Of a DNA stretch of 64,000 nucleotides, positions 33,163 to 45,358 are shown piece after piece (position 1 is the first letter of the stretch; each line of letters begins with the position of its first letter). The position numbers and the translations under genes are program-made. Under the pieces are notes generated by a model that made no database searches, was not told the DNA's origin, and saw nothing but the letters and a program-made list of their open reading frames with translations. The DNA lies in assembly GCA_027422505.1 (NCBI GenBank), contig JAPQWV010001362.1:29444-93443 (forward strand), read 5' to 3'. The DNA is from Craterostigma plantagineum (lineage: Eukaryota > Streptophyta > Magnoliopsida > Lamiales > Linderniaceae).

Positions 33163-33481
33163 TTATATTATTGCTTAAGGGCACCGAACGAGCCCTATTC
33201 CACGATTTGACCAGATACTATTTAGTTAACAGTTTGAATGTCTTGCGTGTAGCCTCTTCTTGCCTGTTGATAAGATGTATATATTTCAAATAATGAAAGG
33301 TTTCGCTGTGAGCAATGCAATAACACAACTAATATAGAAAGACGTATAAAATTCTTATATATAGGAGAATTTCATTATTATTTCTCCTATAAATGTACTT
33401 CACACCATGGAAGTTTATAAGAAAAAAAGAAAGAAAAGAAAAAGAAAACAAGTTATGATAAGAGGTATAAAAAGTACTACT
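33163..33481. other. 3' flank of the methyltransferase gene
   Basis: 319 bp between the MITE and the stop codon. It is AT-rich, with a purine tract (33,420-33,450) that is a pyrimidine tract in the gene's sense, and would hold the 3' UTR and polyadenylation signals. No other gene is seen. Confidence 0.5.
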
Positions 33482-36085
33482 TTAGTAGGGAACAGTGGCA
33501 GTAACTGTTCTGTGTCTAGGATCAGTCATAGAGGTCTGCACATTTACAAAGCCATACTGCTTGATTACTCCGTCAAGATCAGTTAGGTAGTACTCATCAA
33601 GAAAGGGCTCCGTGCTCTTCATTAATGTGAACAATACCGGTGGAAGTTCCTTTTGATTTAATTAATAAATACCGTGAGACTTTGGCATGAAGCTAACTCC
33701 ATAAATCAAAGGTTTTGAAAGATCGAGAAATTACCTGAAGAATCTTTGATTTGGGCTGCAGATAATCGACAGAGAATGAAATCATTTACTGTGTTAAAAT
33801 AAGATAGACATATATTTAGCAAATGCATGAACGGAAGATAAAAATAACCATTACCGAATTGTCTGTCACAGCGAATGTGCCTCCGGGTCGTAGCAGCCTA
33901 AACGCTTCCTTCACCATATTTCTAATTGCTCTTTCTGGGCACTCGTGAAACTGCATTAGCCATTAATAATGTTCAAACGATTATGCGCTCATGTGTGCTA
34001 AGCTGAGGAAATCAATAGCTTGAATGTAAGCAAACACCATACTCAACTCAAGCTGCTCCTACCTTCCCTCAATTAGAGTTTGATCAAATCATTGATTAGG
34101 CGGTCAAATGACGTCCCCATTTTATGTTTATTCTGATTTGGTTCCTAATATTCTACAAATTTTACGAGCAAAGGCTTAGTTACTACTGCCACACTTTAAG
34201 ACATTATTATCATGTACCAGCCTATAAAAGGAATACCTGGTACTCGAACAAATCGATCAGTAAGACAAGGCATATTTAATCTTATTACATCTCTGTTTCA
34301 ACGATTCCTATTTCAGTTATGTCCATTTAATCAATCAGCTGTTCAGGTTTTGATTGGTTCATGCAAAATCTCGTTAAATCAAGTATTGTTATTGGGGAAT
34401 GATGCCTATGCTTTCAATTTTATTGACAAGAAAAGAAAATCATAATCAACCAAACATTCATTAGCATATTAAGAAATCGAAGTTGCAAAAAAGAGACGCT
34501 TACCACATAAGCAATTGAAACGAGGTCGAACGATTTCGAGGGAATCCCAGTATGTTCACCATTGCCATGTATCCACCTCATTTTTTGTTCGCCCCGATTT
34601 CTTTCCTTGTCCTTATATTGAGCTACAGCGAGGAAATAAGGCGATAAATCTAATCCCTGCACCAAGCTAGAATACACAATTAATAAATTTGCTCCACCAT
34701 TGCGGCCAACTTAATCTTCAATGTACTTAACAGTGACTTTGGAGATGAGAAGTTTCTGGCAAGAAACCCTGTGCTCACACCCACAGAACACCCAATATCT
34801 AAGATATCTTCAATAGGAAATGCTGTTGAATATTTCTGATGGTGATTTTCAATTGCTTTTAGCCAGTTTCCACGAACAATTTGGTTTGCTTCATCGACAG
34901 TTGAAGCTTCAGGTATGGCCCTTTTGGCTATTGACAATGTTGCAGCTTCCGCTTCTGCCGCAGCCTATTACAAACAAAAGAATACGCCTTCTAAAATATT
35001 TTACTAACAAAACTGAACAAATGAGCGACTTTGAGGATACATAATCGTTAATTACACTTATTCCATCGATGCTGTTCAAAAAGATTGCAAGGAAGGCAAA
35101 TGTAGCAAGCATTATCAACAGCGTCAGTAGATTACCAGCCACGAGAGGTTCCCTTCATCGTACGCATGAAAAGGATTGAGATAATCTGCGTTAAAAGGAG
35201 TTAAGTGTAAGAGATCTTATGTACCATTCTTTATGTTTATATGTTCTGAACACTAACAATCATACAAATCTTCAGACGAGAGAGAGTTTCACCAACTCAA
35301 ATTAATAAAACCAAAGTCATAGATCCGAGGCCAAATGTGTATGTGTGTGAGTGTTGACATGTTAAGAGGAGGAAATTATTACAATCGGGATAAACAATTG
35401 ATGCATCTTCAATGGCCTCCTTGTCTATATAAACATCTGACTCCAATATCTCCTTTGTCAAGTCTCTCCAAGGTAAGTTTGCCTTCTCGGCCGTACTGTC
35501 CACACGAGATCAAAACATACAAAACTATAAATCCACAAATCAGTTTTGAAAAACCAAATCAAAATGTCCAACAGCTCATATAACAACATTTATCAGCAGA
35601 ATTAACCGAAAGCTCTCTCTTTTTTTTTAATCTTAATTATATTTGTTTCCAACCAATCAAACAGCTACACATTACGTAATCACCGCAGATGCTTGACCTC
35701 GAGGATTGAACTAAACTGAAAACAGATTCCCATCGATTTCCTTAGCCTCGAAACAAACTAGCACAAACCTTATAAGAACTTGTCGAGCCCCCAATTTTAG
35801 GACGGAATAGAGAGGTTTGAACGAAATGAGAGCTCCCACTAGACGAGAAAGTGGTGTCTCGCCGGTCCATTTGGGTCTCTCCAATTGTCCCTCTTCGTAT
35901 GTATTTCTACTATTACTACTACTTGTGGCCATTCGAATCACTGTCGACGATAACCTTGGCCGCGAGCTTTTGACAATGGCTTTACGTCCGCTAGTGCGAG
36001 AAAAAATATTTCCACGGTGGCTTGGCAATATGATTGGAACCAATGAGTTGGGTTTTGAGGTAGTGCTGCTGGTGAAGGCAGCCAT
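33482..36085 (-). CDS. Plastid-targeted SAM-dependent methyltransferase (At4g29590-like), 8 exons, one frameshift
   Basis: Exons on the minus strand: 36085-35769, 35495-35383, 35185-35136, 34964-34732, 34656-34504, 33950-33855, 33755-33735 (21 bp) and 33649-33482, all with GT-AG introns. The start ATG lies in AACAAGCAATGGCT, a good plant context. The Ser/Thr/Arg-rich, acid-poor first 55 residues look like a plastid transit peptide. Motif I of class I methyltransferases, ILDIGCSVGVS, is near residues 214-224; FDLVSIAYV and FHECPERA (post-I/IV region) and RLLRPGGTFAVTDNS follow; the end is VTATVPY. Expected length is about 383 residues. Known (recall): the Arabidopsis relative is a predicted plastid protein of unsettled substrate. 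Exon 4 has 233 bases where phase requires 234: the reading CCAAAG|TCACT lacks one base relative to the expected K-V-T, so standard splicing gives a stop just inside exon 5. Mutation, sequence error or an acceptor 10 bases upstream (34666) are the alternatives. Confidence 0.9.
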
Positions 36086-36479
36086 TGCTTGTTAAAGCTG
36101 AGAGGGACGAGAGCGGTCCTGTGCCATATCATATGATGATAGATAGAGATGTGTGCTGTGTGCCATCTTCCTTTCTTCAGAGAGTAATCTTGGTGTCCTC
36201 TCAAATATGGCCACGTGGAGGATCAAATAATTTGGATTTCGTCACCCTATTGCCTCTGCCCCATTAGATCAAATAGAGAACGTGTGACTAGACGTGCTCA
36301 TACTTTTACACTTCGCGGTTATGAAGGCCGAACGGTTTCTAAGAAACTTTAAGCGTAATCGAACCGTGATAATCTTAGTTATGGTATTGAACTGGCAGAG
36401 CCTATTACGATTACGGTTTTAAACCGTCGGTTTACGGTACCAAATTTCCTTTTATATATTATTTTCAGTGTAACCATTT
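36086..36479. other. Promoter region of the methyltransferase gene
   Basis: About 390 bp between the ATG and the solo LTR. It holds a perfect G-box palindrome but no obvious TATA box and no coding sequence. Confidence 0.55.
36211..36218. promoter_or_regulatory. G-box CCACGTGG upstream of the methyltransferase gene
   Basis: A perfect CACGTG core in a palindromic CCACGTGG, 126 bases upstream of the start codon. G-boxes bind bZIP and bHLH factors and are common in light-responsive plastid-protein genes. The role here is inference. Confidence 0.5.
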
Positions 36480-37734
36480 GAAATTGTTGGATATCCCCGA
36501 GGGTCCCCTGACCCACGTTCCTTGAACGGCGGCGGAATTTTAAAATTTTACGGGATTTCCCGCCTATCCAAGATCGCTCGGTTACAAATACGAGAACATA
36601 ATGACAATAAAGAAATAAGGGATCGTCCATGATACCTTGTTGAAATCTATCGACAATTGCTAGCTTCGAACCCCTCGAATCCCCGAGGTGTAGTGCCCCT
36701 CTCCTACGCCAAAAGCACACGAACGAGACGCCTTCTTTGCACAAGATCGTCACGCCGGCACCTCACTAACGTCGCAGCTGTTCTCGCATGTGTGGCTAGG
36801 CCAATAACGAGCTGCTTGCTGCCCCCGAGAGACAGAAAGTGCGAGAGAGAAAGTAATGATAGGAGAATAAACTCTTAGTTTTTCCTCTCTTGAGCTCAAA
36901 TTTCGAAAATTTAGCTTCACCTCTTTGATGAGCTCGAAAATCCCTCTTTATACCATCTAGGATTTGTCAAAAATAGGTTGAGGTGGTTGGAGAAAAATCC
37001 TCACACCTCCTCTTCTACTAAGCCTTGGTTTTACCAAGTTATGAATTCAAAATTCAAACTTCAAATTTAATTAATTAAATATCTAATATGTTAATCAATT
37101 AAAATACTATATTGAAAATATTTAAATATATTTAAGGGATAATTAGATTCCAGGCCCTCCTAACAAGTTCAAGTAGGTTTCAGGCCCTTTTAGTGTTTTA
37201 AATAGGGAGAATGACCCAATTAATATTTACGTTAGGAAAAATGACCAATTCAGGCTGAAAAGACATGTTTACCCTTATTTTTCCCAGAAATTACATCAAA
37301 CTTTTTAGCCTAAATCTCACGTGTTATAAAGTGGTATATAAATCTTATTTAGTGGTATTTATTAATATTGAAGTGGTATTATTAAATGATCTGTAATAAC
37401 GCCGAGACTAAATTCGATTTCCAGTACCACAAACCCTAAATTAGCTTTTCAGCCTTCATCGAGAAAACCTGAAGAATTTTCTACCGATCTGAACCCTTAA
37501 TCGATGAAACCCGACCGATTTCTACACTTCATCGACGAATCTTGCGATGTTTCCGAAGAAGAACCCCGTCGATCGCCAAGAAAGTGGCCGGAAGAAGGAG
37601 AATAAAGTTGTTGGGAAGAAGAACGACGTCGAATGGTGGCTCTGCTTGTGTTTTGACTGTGTTTAGTACTTTTGGCGATGGCTCTGCTTCTATTTTTTAC
37701 TATATTTTGCGTTTTCAACTAGTTCTATTTTCAT

Positions 37735-39000
37735 ACCACATCACGTGCAAATTATACCACTTAATAATATTCTGGTAACCATTTGTACTCCATTCGTAAC
37801 AAAAAATAAGAACATTGCAGAAGCTTCTTGGGCCTATTACAGTCTCCATCTTTATACAATACCACAACACATGTAAGTTATACCACTTAAGTATAGTTTG
37901 ATACCAATTTATGCTCCACTCGTAACAAAAAGTACCCAAAAGCTTCATGGGCCTATTACCGTCTCCATATCTACAAAATACCACATAACATGTAAATTAT
38001 ACCACTTAAGTATAGTTTAGTACCGTTTTATACTCCATTCGTAACAAAAAATAAGAACATTTCAGAAGCACCATGGGCCTATTACCGTCTCCATCTTTAT
38101 AAAATACCACATCACATGTAAATTATACCACTTAAGTGTAGCCTGGTACCAATTTATACTCCACTTGTAACGGAAAATAGGAATATTCCAAAAGCTTCAT
38201 TGGCCATGGTCTCCATCTTATACAATACCAGGTCACATGTAAATTATACCACTTAAGAATATCCTGCTACCAATTTATAGTCCACTCGTAACAGAAAATA
38301 GGAACATTCCAAAATCTTCATAGGCCATCGTCTCCATCTTTATATAATACCACATCGCATATAAATTATACTACTTAAGTATAGTTTGATACCAATTTAT
38401 ACTCCACTCGTAGCAAAAATTAGGAACATTCCAGAATCTTCATGGGCCTATTACCGTCTTCATATTTATACAATACCACATCACATATAAATTATACCAC
38501 TTATATATAGTTTAGTACCAATTTATACACCACCCGTAACAAAAACTAAGAGCATTCCAGAAGCTCCAAGGCTATTACCATCTCCATCTTTATAAAATAT
38601 CACATCACATGTAAATTATACCACTTAAGCATATTCTGGTACCAATTTATACTCCACGCGTAACAGAAATAGGAACATTCCAGAACCTTCATGGGCCTAT
38701 TACCGTCTCTATCTTTATAAAATACCACATCACATGTAAATTATACACACTTAATAATATTTTGATACTTATTTATACTTCATCCGTAACAAAAAAATAA
38801 GAACATTCCAAGCTTCATGAGCCGTCAAACTGCCCCCATCTTTATACGATACCACAGTACATGTAAACTAGTGTAGTTTAGTACCAAGTTAAGAACATTC
38901 CAGAAGCTTCATGGGCCGTCAGTGAATATGGTCTCTCCATCTTTATATGATACCACATCACATGTAAATTATACCACTTAATAATATTTTGGTAACAATT
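37735..39000 (+). repeat. Tandem array of 119-126-bp units inside the Mutator-like element
   Basis: The phrase AATTATACCACTTAA recurs with TACCAC (or a variant) at 37755, 37881, 38000, 38126, 38247, 38369, 38495, 38619, 38744 and 38972. Each unit also contains CCAATTTATACTCCACTCGT and CTTCATGGGCCTATTACCGT in varying states of decay. One unit near 38,850 is shortened. Confidence 0.88.
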
Positions 39001-39889
39001 TATACTATCCTGGTAACAATACATTCCGAAACAATACCACATTAATTCATAGTAATACCAGATAATATATGATATGCACCATATTAATAATTCGAATAAT
39101 TTCGTAAATAAAAGTTGGTTTTTCGTTGTGGAAGAATAAAAATCATGAAAATATATGATTTGATGTATTTAAACCACAAAGTTCCTTGATTTTGTCACGT
39201 TTATGCAAATATGATGTAAGTAGTCAAGTAAAGAGATTTTGATAATGGAAAATGTATACCAATGCAAATCGTAGACAACTATATTTACATCACAATGATA
39301 TTTACCATTACGAATTACAACAAATGTATCCTAACCAACATTTTACGTCAATCATAGAACAAATCTTACGATAATAAACCCTTTAGCGTAACCCCGAAAA
39401 TGTTTACCCTAAGACCCGATATTCTGTAACATAAAATTGGAAACCCTAGCACGTAAACCGTCATCTGTAACATAAAAAGTGTTTCTGGTACCACATCATT
39501 ACACGAATATATTTTTCTAGAAATTACATCAAATCTGCCATTACCCTTCACTGATGTAATTGCTATTGAGAACTTAGAAATAGGATCGTCAAACCCATGA
39601 TCTCGACGAAAATGTCAGATAACCGACGAAATCCCGTTATTAAGGAGCGAATTAGGTGAAAACGATGTACTTTGTCGTTGGTCATAATGATAAAGTGCGA
39701 ATAATGGGTGTTAATCATCGAAAATTACGAAACCAAAATCCAAAAATCGAGTGAAATCTGTAAGTTAATGATCAAATAAGGTGAAATTCGACTCAATTTC
39801 ATACTGGGTCTTAACACTAACCATCCATTTCGGCAAATCGACATGAAAATTTCGAAAATCTGATTTTCCTTAAAATTGAAACATTTGAA

Positions 39890-40710
39890 AACAGGTATCA
39901 CTTTATGCCATTATCATACCAATTCTGTACTGTCATAAAACACTAAGTTTTGCAGGAAAAACAACTAACACGTATATGATACCACTTTAAGCCATTATTA
40001 CACCACTTTATGCGTTTATCATACCACTTTATGCCATTATCATACCAATTCTGGTACCAATTTATTATATTACATAAAAGGTCAACCGAAAATAATTTGA
40101 GATTCAGCTTTCCCGCCCAAAACAGCGTGACTTGCTTATTCAGTACCACTTCCTCCCTAACGGGTACCACAACCTGCCAAATGAAAAATATTCCAGTCTG
40201 GAAACCACTTCTTATGGTTGTTATACCACTTTACGCTGTTATCGTACCGCATCTTATAAAATTAATACCAATTGAGAATAAGTAATAGTTTTCGTTGCTA
40301 TACCACTTTATGTATCTAATATACCACTTTACGCATCTGTTTTACGACTTCACTCTGTTTTGGTACCGCTTCTTATATAAATAATACCAAATGAGATAAG
40401 TAACAGTTAACGTTGTTATACCACTTTAAGCCTCTTCTATACCACTTAATGCTTCTCTTGTACCATATATTGCAAAAATAATACCAAATGAGAAAAAGTA
40501 ATATCTTGTACCAGTTCGAGTAATGTTTCTTATCGTTTCTATACCACGTTACGGCTCTTGTATACCACATCATATAAAATTAATACTAAATTAGAATAAC
40601 ATCTCGTACCAGTTCGAGTAACGCTTCTTATCGTAACTATACCACTTAATGCCACTATTGTACCGAAACGTACGGAAACTGTACCACTTAAGCCTTTCTG
40701 ATACCACATA
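39890..40710 (+). repeat. Cluster of dispersed ATACCACTT words
   Basis: ATACCACTTTATGC, ATACCACTTAATGC, GTACCACTTAAGCC and similar words occur well over a dozen times at irregular spacing, with no long unit. They share the core of the adjacent satellite and, inverted, of the small element at 31,987-32,371. Confidence 0.75.
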
Positions 40711-41254
40711 ACGAACACTCATTTAAACTATTTTTATTGGACGAACGATTGGGTCACCACCAAGGCGCGACGTAATTTTCAAGCTATGGGTCTCTCGAAT
40801 TTATGCATATTAGGTTTAATTTCGACCAAAAACATGCTCGATTTATCTTATTTGCGTAAATGAATTTCTACAAATTATTCCTCACCGATCTTAAATATGA
40901 CGACGTAAATATCATTGATATCGTCGGTTACACATCAAAATTGATTTTGTGCCCAGTATGCTCGAAATTTGGGGCAAATCGATCGTTGAAATAGTTTTTT
41001 GATTGATACCATTTGAATAACATCTGGTAACATAATTATAGCAATTCATACCTCTTTATATAACACCTACAAGGGGCATTTTCGTCAAATCATTGATTAT
41101 GTCCTTTACTTGGAATGTTATTTATACTTGGTCCTTAAAACTATATATAATGTGAAGGGGGCCTGAACTCAAAGGGGAACTTATGATGGGGCCTGATATA
41201 GAAACGCCCCTATATTTAACAATTTTCGAAATTTTATCAAATAAAATTCGAAAC

Positions 41255-41267
41255 TTATATATATATA

Positions 41268-41298
<31 letters not shown>

Positions 41299-41300
41299 GA
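41255..41300. repeat. TA microsatellite
   Basis: Runs of TA with few interruptions, in the solo LTR just right of the Mutator-like element. Confidence 0.85.
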
Positions 41301-42792
41301 TATATATTATTTGATTCCAAATTAAATAATGTTATTTTTCTAAAATATAACAAAGATTTAAATCTACTTTAAATCATATACTAAATATTTAATATCCAAT
41401 ATTTTATTTCAAAAATATATTGTGAGGTGAAAAGATCATTTTACCCCTCACTAGTCAAACTTAGTATTTTCTGCCGATCAGGATTTTTGCCAAGCACCAA
41501 ACCCTAATGTCTCATTCTGGGACCTAGCTCTGTCTCTCTCTCTGATGATGATGTCGTCTCGGTTGCTCTTTTTAAGTCCGACTCTCTTGGTTCGTCTCAA
41601 CCGTCCTAGGAGGTATCTCGGAGTTCGGTATTCACCTAGCCAGCCCCGTGGTACCGAACAGATCCCAAGTTGAGTACGTATTTGATTTAAACATAATCCA
41701 CGAACCAAATGTAGATTTTCGTCATACGTATAAACCCTTTACGTTTGTCCCGATCGAGTGAAAGTCAAGCGTAGTCAAACTTACAGAACTCGAATCTATG
41801 TCATTTATGTCGGTGAAAGTACTTAAACTGCCCTCTACGACTATTGCGAGTCAGTTACATGCCCTGACCAGCTTGGATAAATTCCCGCACATTAAACTTG
41901 CCATAGGACTTTAACCTCGAATTCAATTGAGACCATATATCCCGCTCTGCCGTTTAACCGGCAGTCGCATCGAAAAGTGAAGACTGCATTTCGCCACTGA
42001 CCCATGCCACCGGCAAGACGGGCCTAGCAAACTAGTGATAAGTCAAGACCTCAAGACCAACCCCAAGTTAACCCTTTTCGGTCTAAGGTTTCACAGACTA
42101 CTACAGTCAATTGATCGATCAAGGACAATCCAAACGTGTGATCGTTCGATTACGAGTCAGTGTCCAAATACAGATAATCCCCTGATTCATCTTGTATAAT
42201 TGTCACGGGGCCCCACTTCCCAAGTGAACGGTTGTCACAACCGTATTGGATCTATCGACAAACAAGTCATACTTATCGATCCAGTCACCCTACTGGAGAC
42301 TTAACTTGTGGACTAATTTTAATATTGCAGTATCTCAGCTTACCGGTGCCCCTCTCTGTCCCCACAGACTCGGTTCCTGAACTGCCAATATTTAGGTTTT
42401 ATTAATTTGTCTTATTCACTCAGACTGCAAGGTGAAATTTTAGACTAATTAATAATTTGCCTTTTAATTTATGTATCGAATAATAAATTAGTTTTGAATA
42501 AAATCATTCCATTAATAGAAGTAATGAAATTACATCACTAAGCACTACACAATTACCAAATTGCCCTCGTACTCCCAGTCCTCGTACGGCATCTAGGCTT
42601 ATACCTCGATAGAAATAAATTAGATTTTTTTGTAATATTTAAAAAGATTTATTGCAGCTTAGAAATTTATAAAAAAAAAATACAACTTCACTATTTGAAA
42701 AAAAAATTGCATTTGAATTAAAAAAGAAAACTATGATCATCGCCTAATCTTCACTTCTGATAATTCAACGAACACTCGTCGTAGGGATCTCT

Positions 42793-42933
42793 TGTGACGG
42801 CCCTCGTTTTTGAATTAGGATTAGTGGCGGATTTCCGCAATGTAAGCCGCGGAAGGCCAGTCTAACGAAACGTTTTCCTAAATAAAATATACATTACGAC
42901 AAAACATCGTATACATCGTTATATATATACATA
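42793..42933 (-). mobile_element. Gypsy-type LTR end (remnant 1)
   Basis: TGTGACGGCCCTCG..., then GATTAGTGGCGGATTTCCGC. It parallels the first 140 bases of the next LTR (42,934 on) and the remnant at 10,313-10,418. It stops where the second TGTGACG begins. Confidence 0.6.
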
Positions 42934-45340
42934 TGTGACGCCCCTCACTTTGTAATTAAAATTAGTGCCGGATTTTCGCAACGTAAGTCGCAGAAGACCC
43001 GTTTAACAAAAACGTGTTACTAAAATTTGATATATTACGACAAGACATAAACTACATAGTCGTAATTATACAAAGGCTGTAGCCGCCAAAAATATTTACA
43101 ATAACAAAAGTTCTAGCGCTGCTCCGCAGGTCTTCATCCATGTACAGCCTTGCCCTCAAAAGTCTGTGGAGTCACTGCCATCAGCCTACCCTAATCGTGA
43201 CGTATCTCAACGTCTGACTTTATCGTACCTACAACGTACAACACATAAAATGGGGAATGAGCTATAAAGCTCAGTAAGTGGAAACAGTGCATGTCATGCA
43301 ACTGCCCAACCTCTCAAAGGCTTCCGCGCCAATGCATTTTAATCCTCGTACTATTTTCACTAAGAGCCTCGGCTAATTATGCACCAGAATGAGCTCAGAT
43401 CCAATATGGATAAATGTGACAGTGACCTACTCTGGGTAGCCTACTCGAGGATGCCCGAGGTTTCCCTAGGTCGTCCCTTTCCAGGTCGTCCTCTCTGTCA
43501 TGCGGTAGCCTACGCTAGTAGCCTACTCTGGTTAGCCTACACTAGGGTTTCCCCCTAGGTCGCTTCTTCTCACGTCACACCCTTCGCATCCCTCCGCTAA
43601 CAGGGCAATAGCCCAAATAAATGTATAAATATAACCGACGACGTTGCACGCAGTCATGGTGCCATGGAAGTAGTCCTGACTCAACTATGAGTCTACATCA
43701 TATGCCTATATCGACAACTATCATTAGCTCTCAGGCGATCAATACAGTGCACTCTCACCTCGAGATATCACTAAAGGAAACGTGCATGCATATGGCTATG
43801 CCATGTAGATAATAATTTAACTACTTTACTCACCAAGTAGTTGCATGTTGCAGATAATTCACATCACATAAAGCACTGAAGCAAATAGTGTCACGTAAGT
43901 CAAGCACACGTAATACATGTATGTGTTGTAGTTGAAGTTCTCACTTACCTAGTGTCCTTGATTTAACTTTCTAGGCCTCATATATTTCCTAATTTTCGAC
44001 CCAAAAATATAATAATATTAGTGTAATAGTTAAGTTAGATAGTTGTATCGAAATTAAGTAGGTTTCGAAAATGACATGCCCCCCGTAAATATCTTCTGTC
44101 CAAAAATTAAATTCTTGTTCAAAATAATATTTAAAGACCAAAAATCTGAGTTGCAGTCAAAATTCGGACAAGGCCTGAAATTTGGTCAATGCCCGAATTC
44201 TAATCTGCTCGGCGGATATTACCTTCTCGAACAATTATTTGAAAACCCTAATTCGAAGCAACAGAAAATTACTTACCATACCTAAATATTCATTCAAGGT
44301 CAACACCTAAATAACCTAAGCCCGGTGAAAATTACTTACAACCCGAAATTCATTTCTTACCCGAAAATTTGCTTTGTCCGAAAATCTCATCAAGACACCC
44401 GAAAATTATATGATCTTATATTATGGTCGGTGCCCGAAGACCTAAGAAAACTCGCCAAAATATTTCTACCCGAAATTTAACTAGGCTGCAGGAAAATGTC
44501 AAAACCGTAGAACATAAGATTTCGCCGGATTTGTATGCATGCCCGAAAATTGTTTTGTCCGAATTTCATTATGACACCCGAAAGTTGCACGCTCATCTAA
44601 ACTCGGTGAAAATTCCAATTAGTCTTACCTGAAAGTCACATACATTACCCGAAAATTTGATCAAATTGACACCAAGCCTAGTTTGGCGATTTTTATTTCC
44701 TAGACTTACCTGGAAACTATTTAACCCAAATTTATAACTGCACGAATTTTATATGTACCCGAAATCTTGACTAAATCATATAATAAATCTCTGAATTCCC
44801 CGAATCAATTCTATCTGAAAATCAAACATCTACTCGAAGATACTGATCCCTTCTTACCCGAAGATTATCTTGATCCAGAAAATAAATTCAATTACCCGAA
44901 AATTTCTACATGTAACTATCATACTCGAAATTCCAAGCCCTAAGGTTTAATCTGCGCGAAATCTATATTATCTACCCAGCCACTCGAAAATTATTATTAT
45001 TCACTACTCTATTCAAAATTAATCATGGACCTGAAAATAACTTCCTTATGTCCAAAAATTATTCATTTAGCCGAATTGGCAAACACATCTTAAACACAAG
45101 TATATACAATACATGAATACTTGCATAAACCCAAAAATCTAGGGTTTTTTTGAACACATAATATACTCAAAATTCCATACACATAACTCATAAAATCACA
45201 CAGAATCATCGAAACATATTAGTAAATAAGAAATAATTTACGTGTTGTAGATGATATTTTCACCTACCTCACGTCCGAAATATGATCTGGTTATAGTTCC
45301 TAAGCTGATCGAATTTTTCGTTCTTTAATGAAGTCTTCTT
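42934..45340 (-). mobile_element. Gypsy-type LTR remnant 2, minus strand, right boundary uncertain
   Basis: Starts TGTGACGCCCCTCAC. In minus orientation it contains the CTTACTGAGC...GCTCAT and TGTTGTAGGTAC phrases (43,230-43,280) that also occur near the 3' end of the gypsy-2 LTR (20,415-20,455), which fixes its orientation. A similar TGTTGTAG phrase recurs at 43,925 and 45,243, suggesting an internal duplication. No primer site or coding region is attached. I could not define the right end; a LINE scrap begins near 45,359. Confidence 0.5.
44050..45080 (-). repeat. Array of about 20 CCCGAAAATT-like words
   Basis: ACCCGAAAATT, GCCCGAAAATT, GTCCGAAAAT, ACTCGAAAATT and variants occur every 30-70 bases in an AT-rich, non-coding stretch of the LTR remnant. 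Confidence 0.7.
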
Positions 45341-45358
45341 CCTTTTTGCCTTTATTAT

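Larger units (their letters stand above)
37136..41210. mobile_element. 4.1-kb Mutator-like non-autonomous element carrying satellite DNA
   Basis: Perfect 9-bp duplication TATATTTAA at 37127-37135 and 41211-41219. The ends are imperfect inverted repeats of at least 50 bp: GGGATAATTAGATTCCAGGC on the left; reversed right end GGGGCGTTTCTATATCAGGC; both continue with AAGTTC...TTCAGGCCC. No transposase is found: open frames are short and unrelated to MURA. The interior is a tandem array (37,735-39,000), a unique AT-rich stretch (39,050-39,880) and a region crowded with TACCACTT words (39,890-40,710). Part of 37,400-37,720 has longer open frames but no recognised product. Confidence 0.85.
36485..42611 (-). 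mobile_element. Solo LTR related to copia-1, interrupted by a Mutator-like element
   Basis: The left part (36485-37126) parallels the start of the copia-1 LTR (TGTTGG..., GGGATTTCCCG, ATCGTCACGCCG). The right part (41,300-42,611) parallels its remainder (CTTTTTAAGTCCGACTCTC, CACCTAGCCA, GTCCCGATCGAGTGAAAG, TCCTCGTA-GGCAT). GAAAT occurs directly outside both ends (36480-36484 and 42612-42616). No interior is present, so it is a solo LTR of about 2.0 kb once the 37,136-41,210 element is removed. Its right end reads ATA where CA is expected. Confidence 0.88.

Noticed and set aside
35297..35340. Extension of methyltransferase exon 2 past 35,383
   Set aside because: The open frame continues, but ASIVYPD must join YLNPFHAYDEG; a GT at 35,382 and AG before 35,185 give exactly that reading.
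37735..39000. CRISPR-like array
   Set aside because: The units are whole 120-bp tandem repeats without unique spacers, in a plant transposon; no cas genes.
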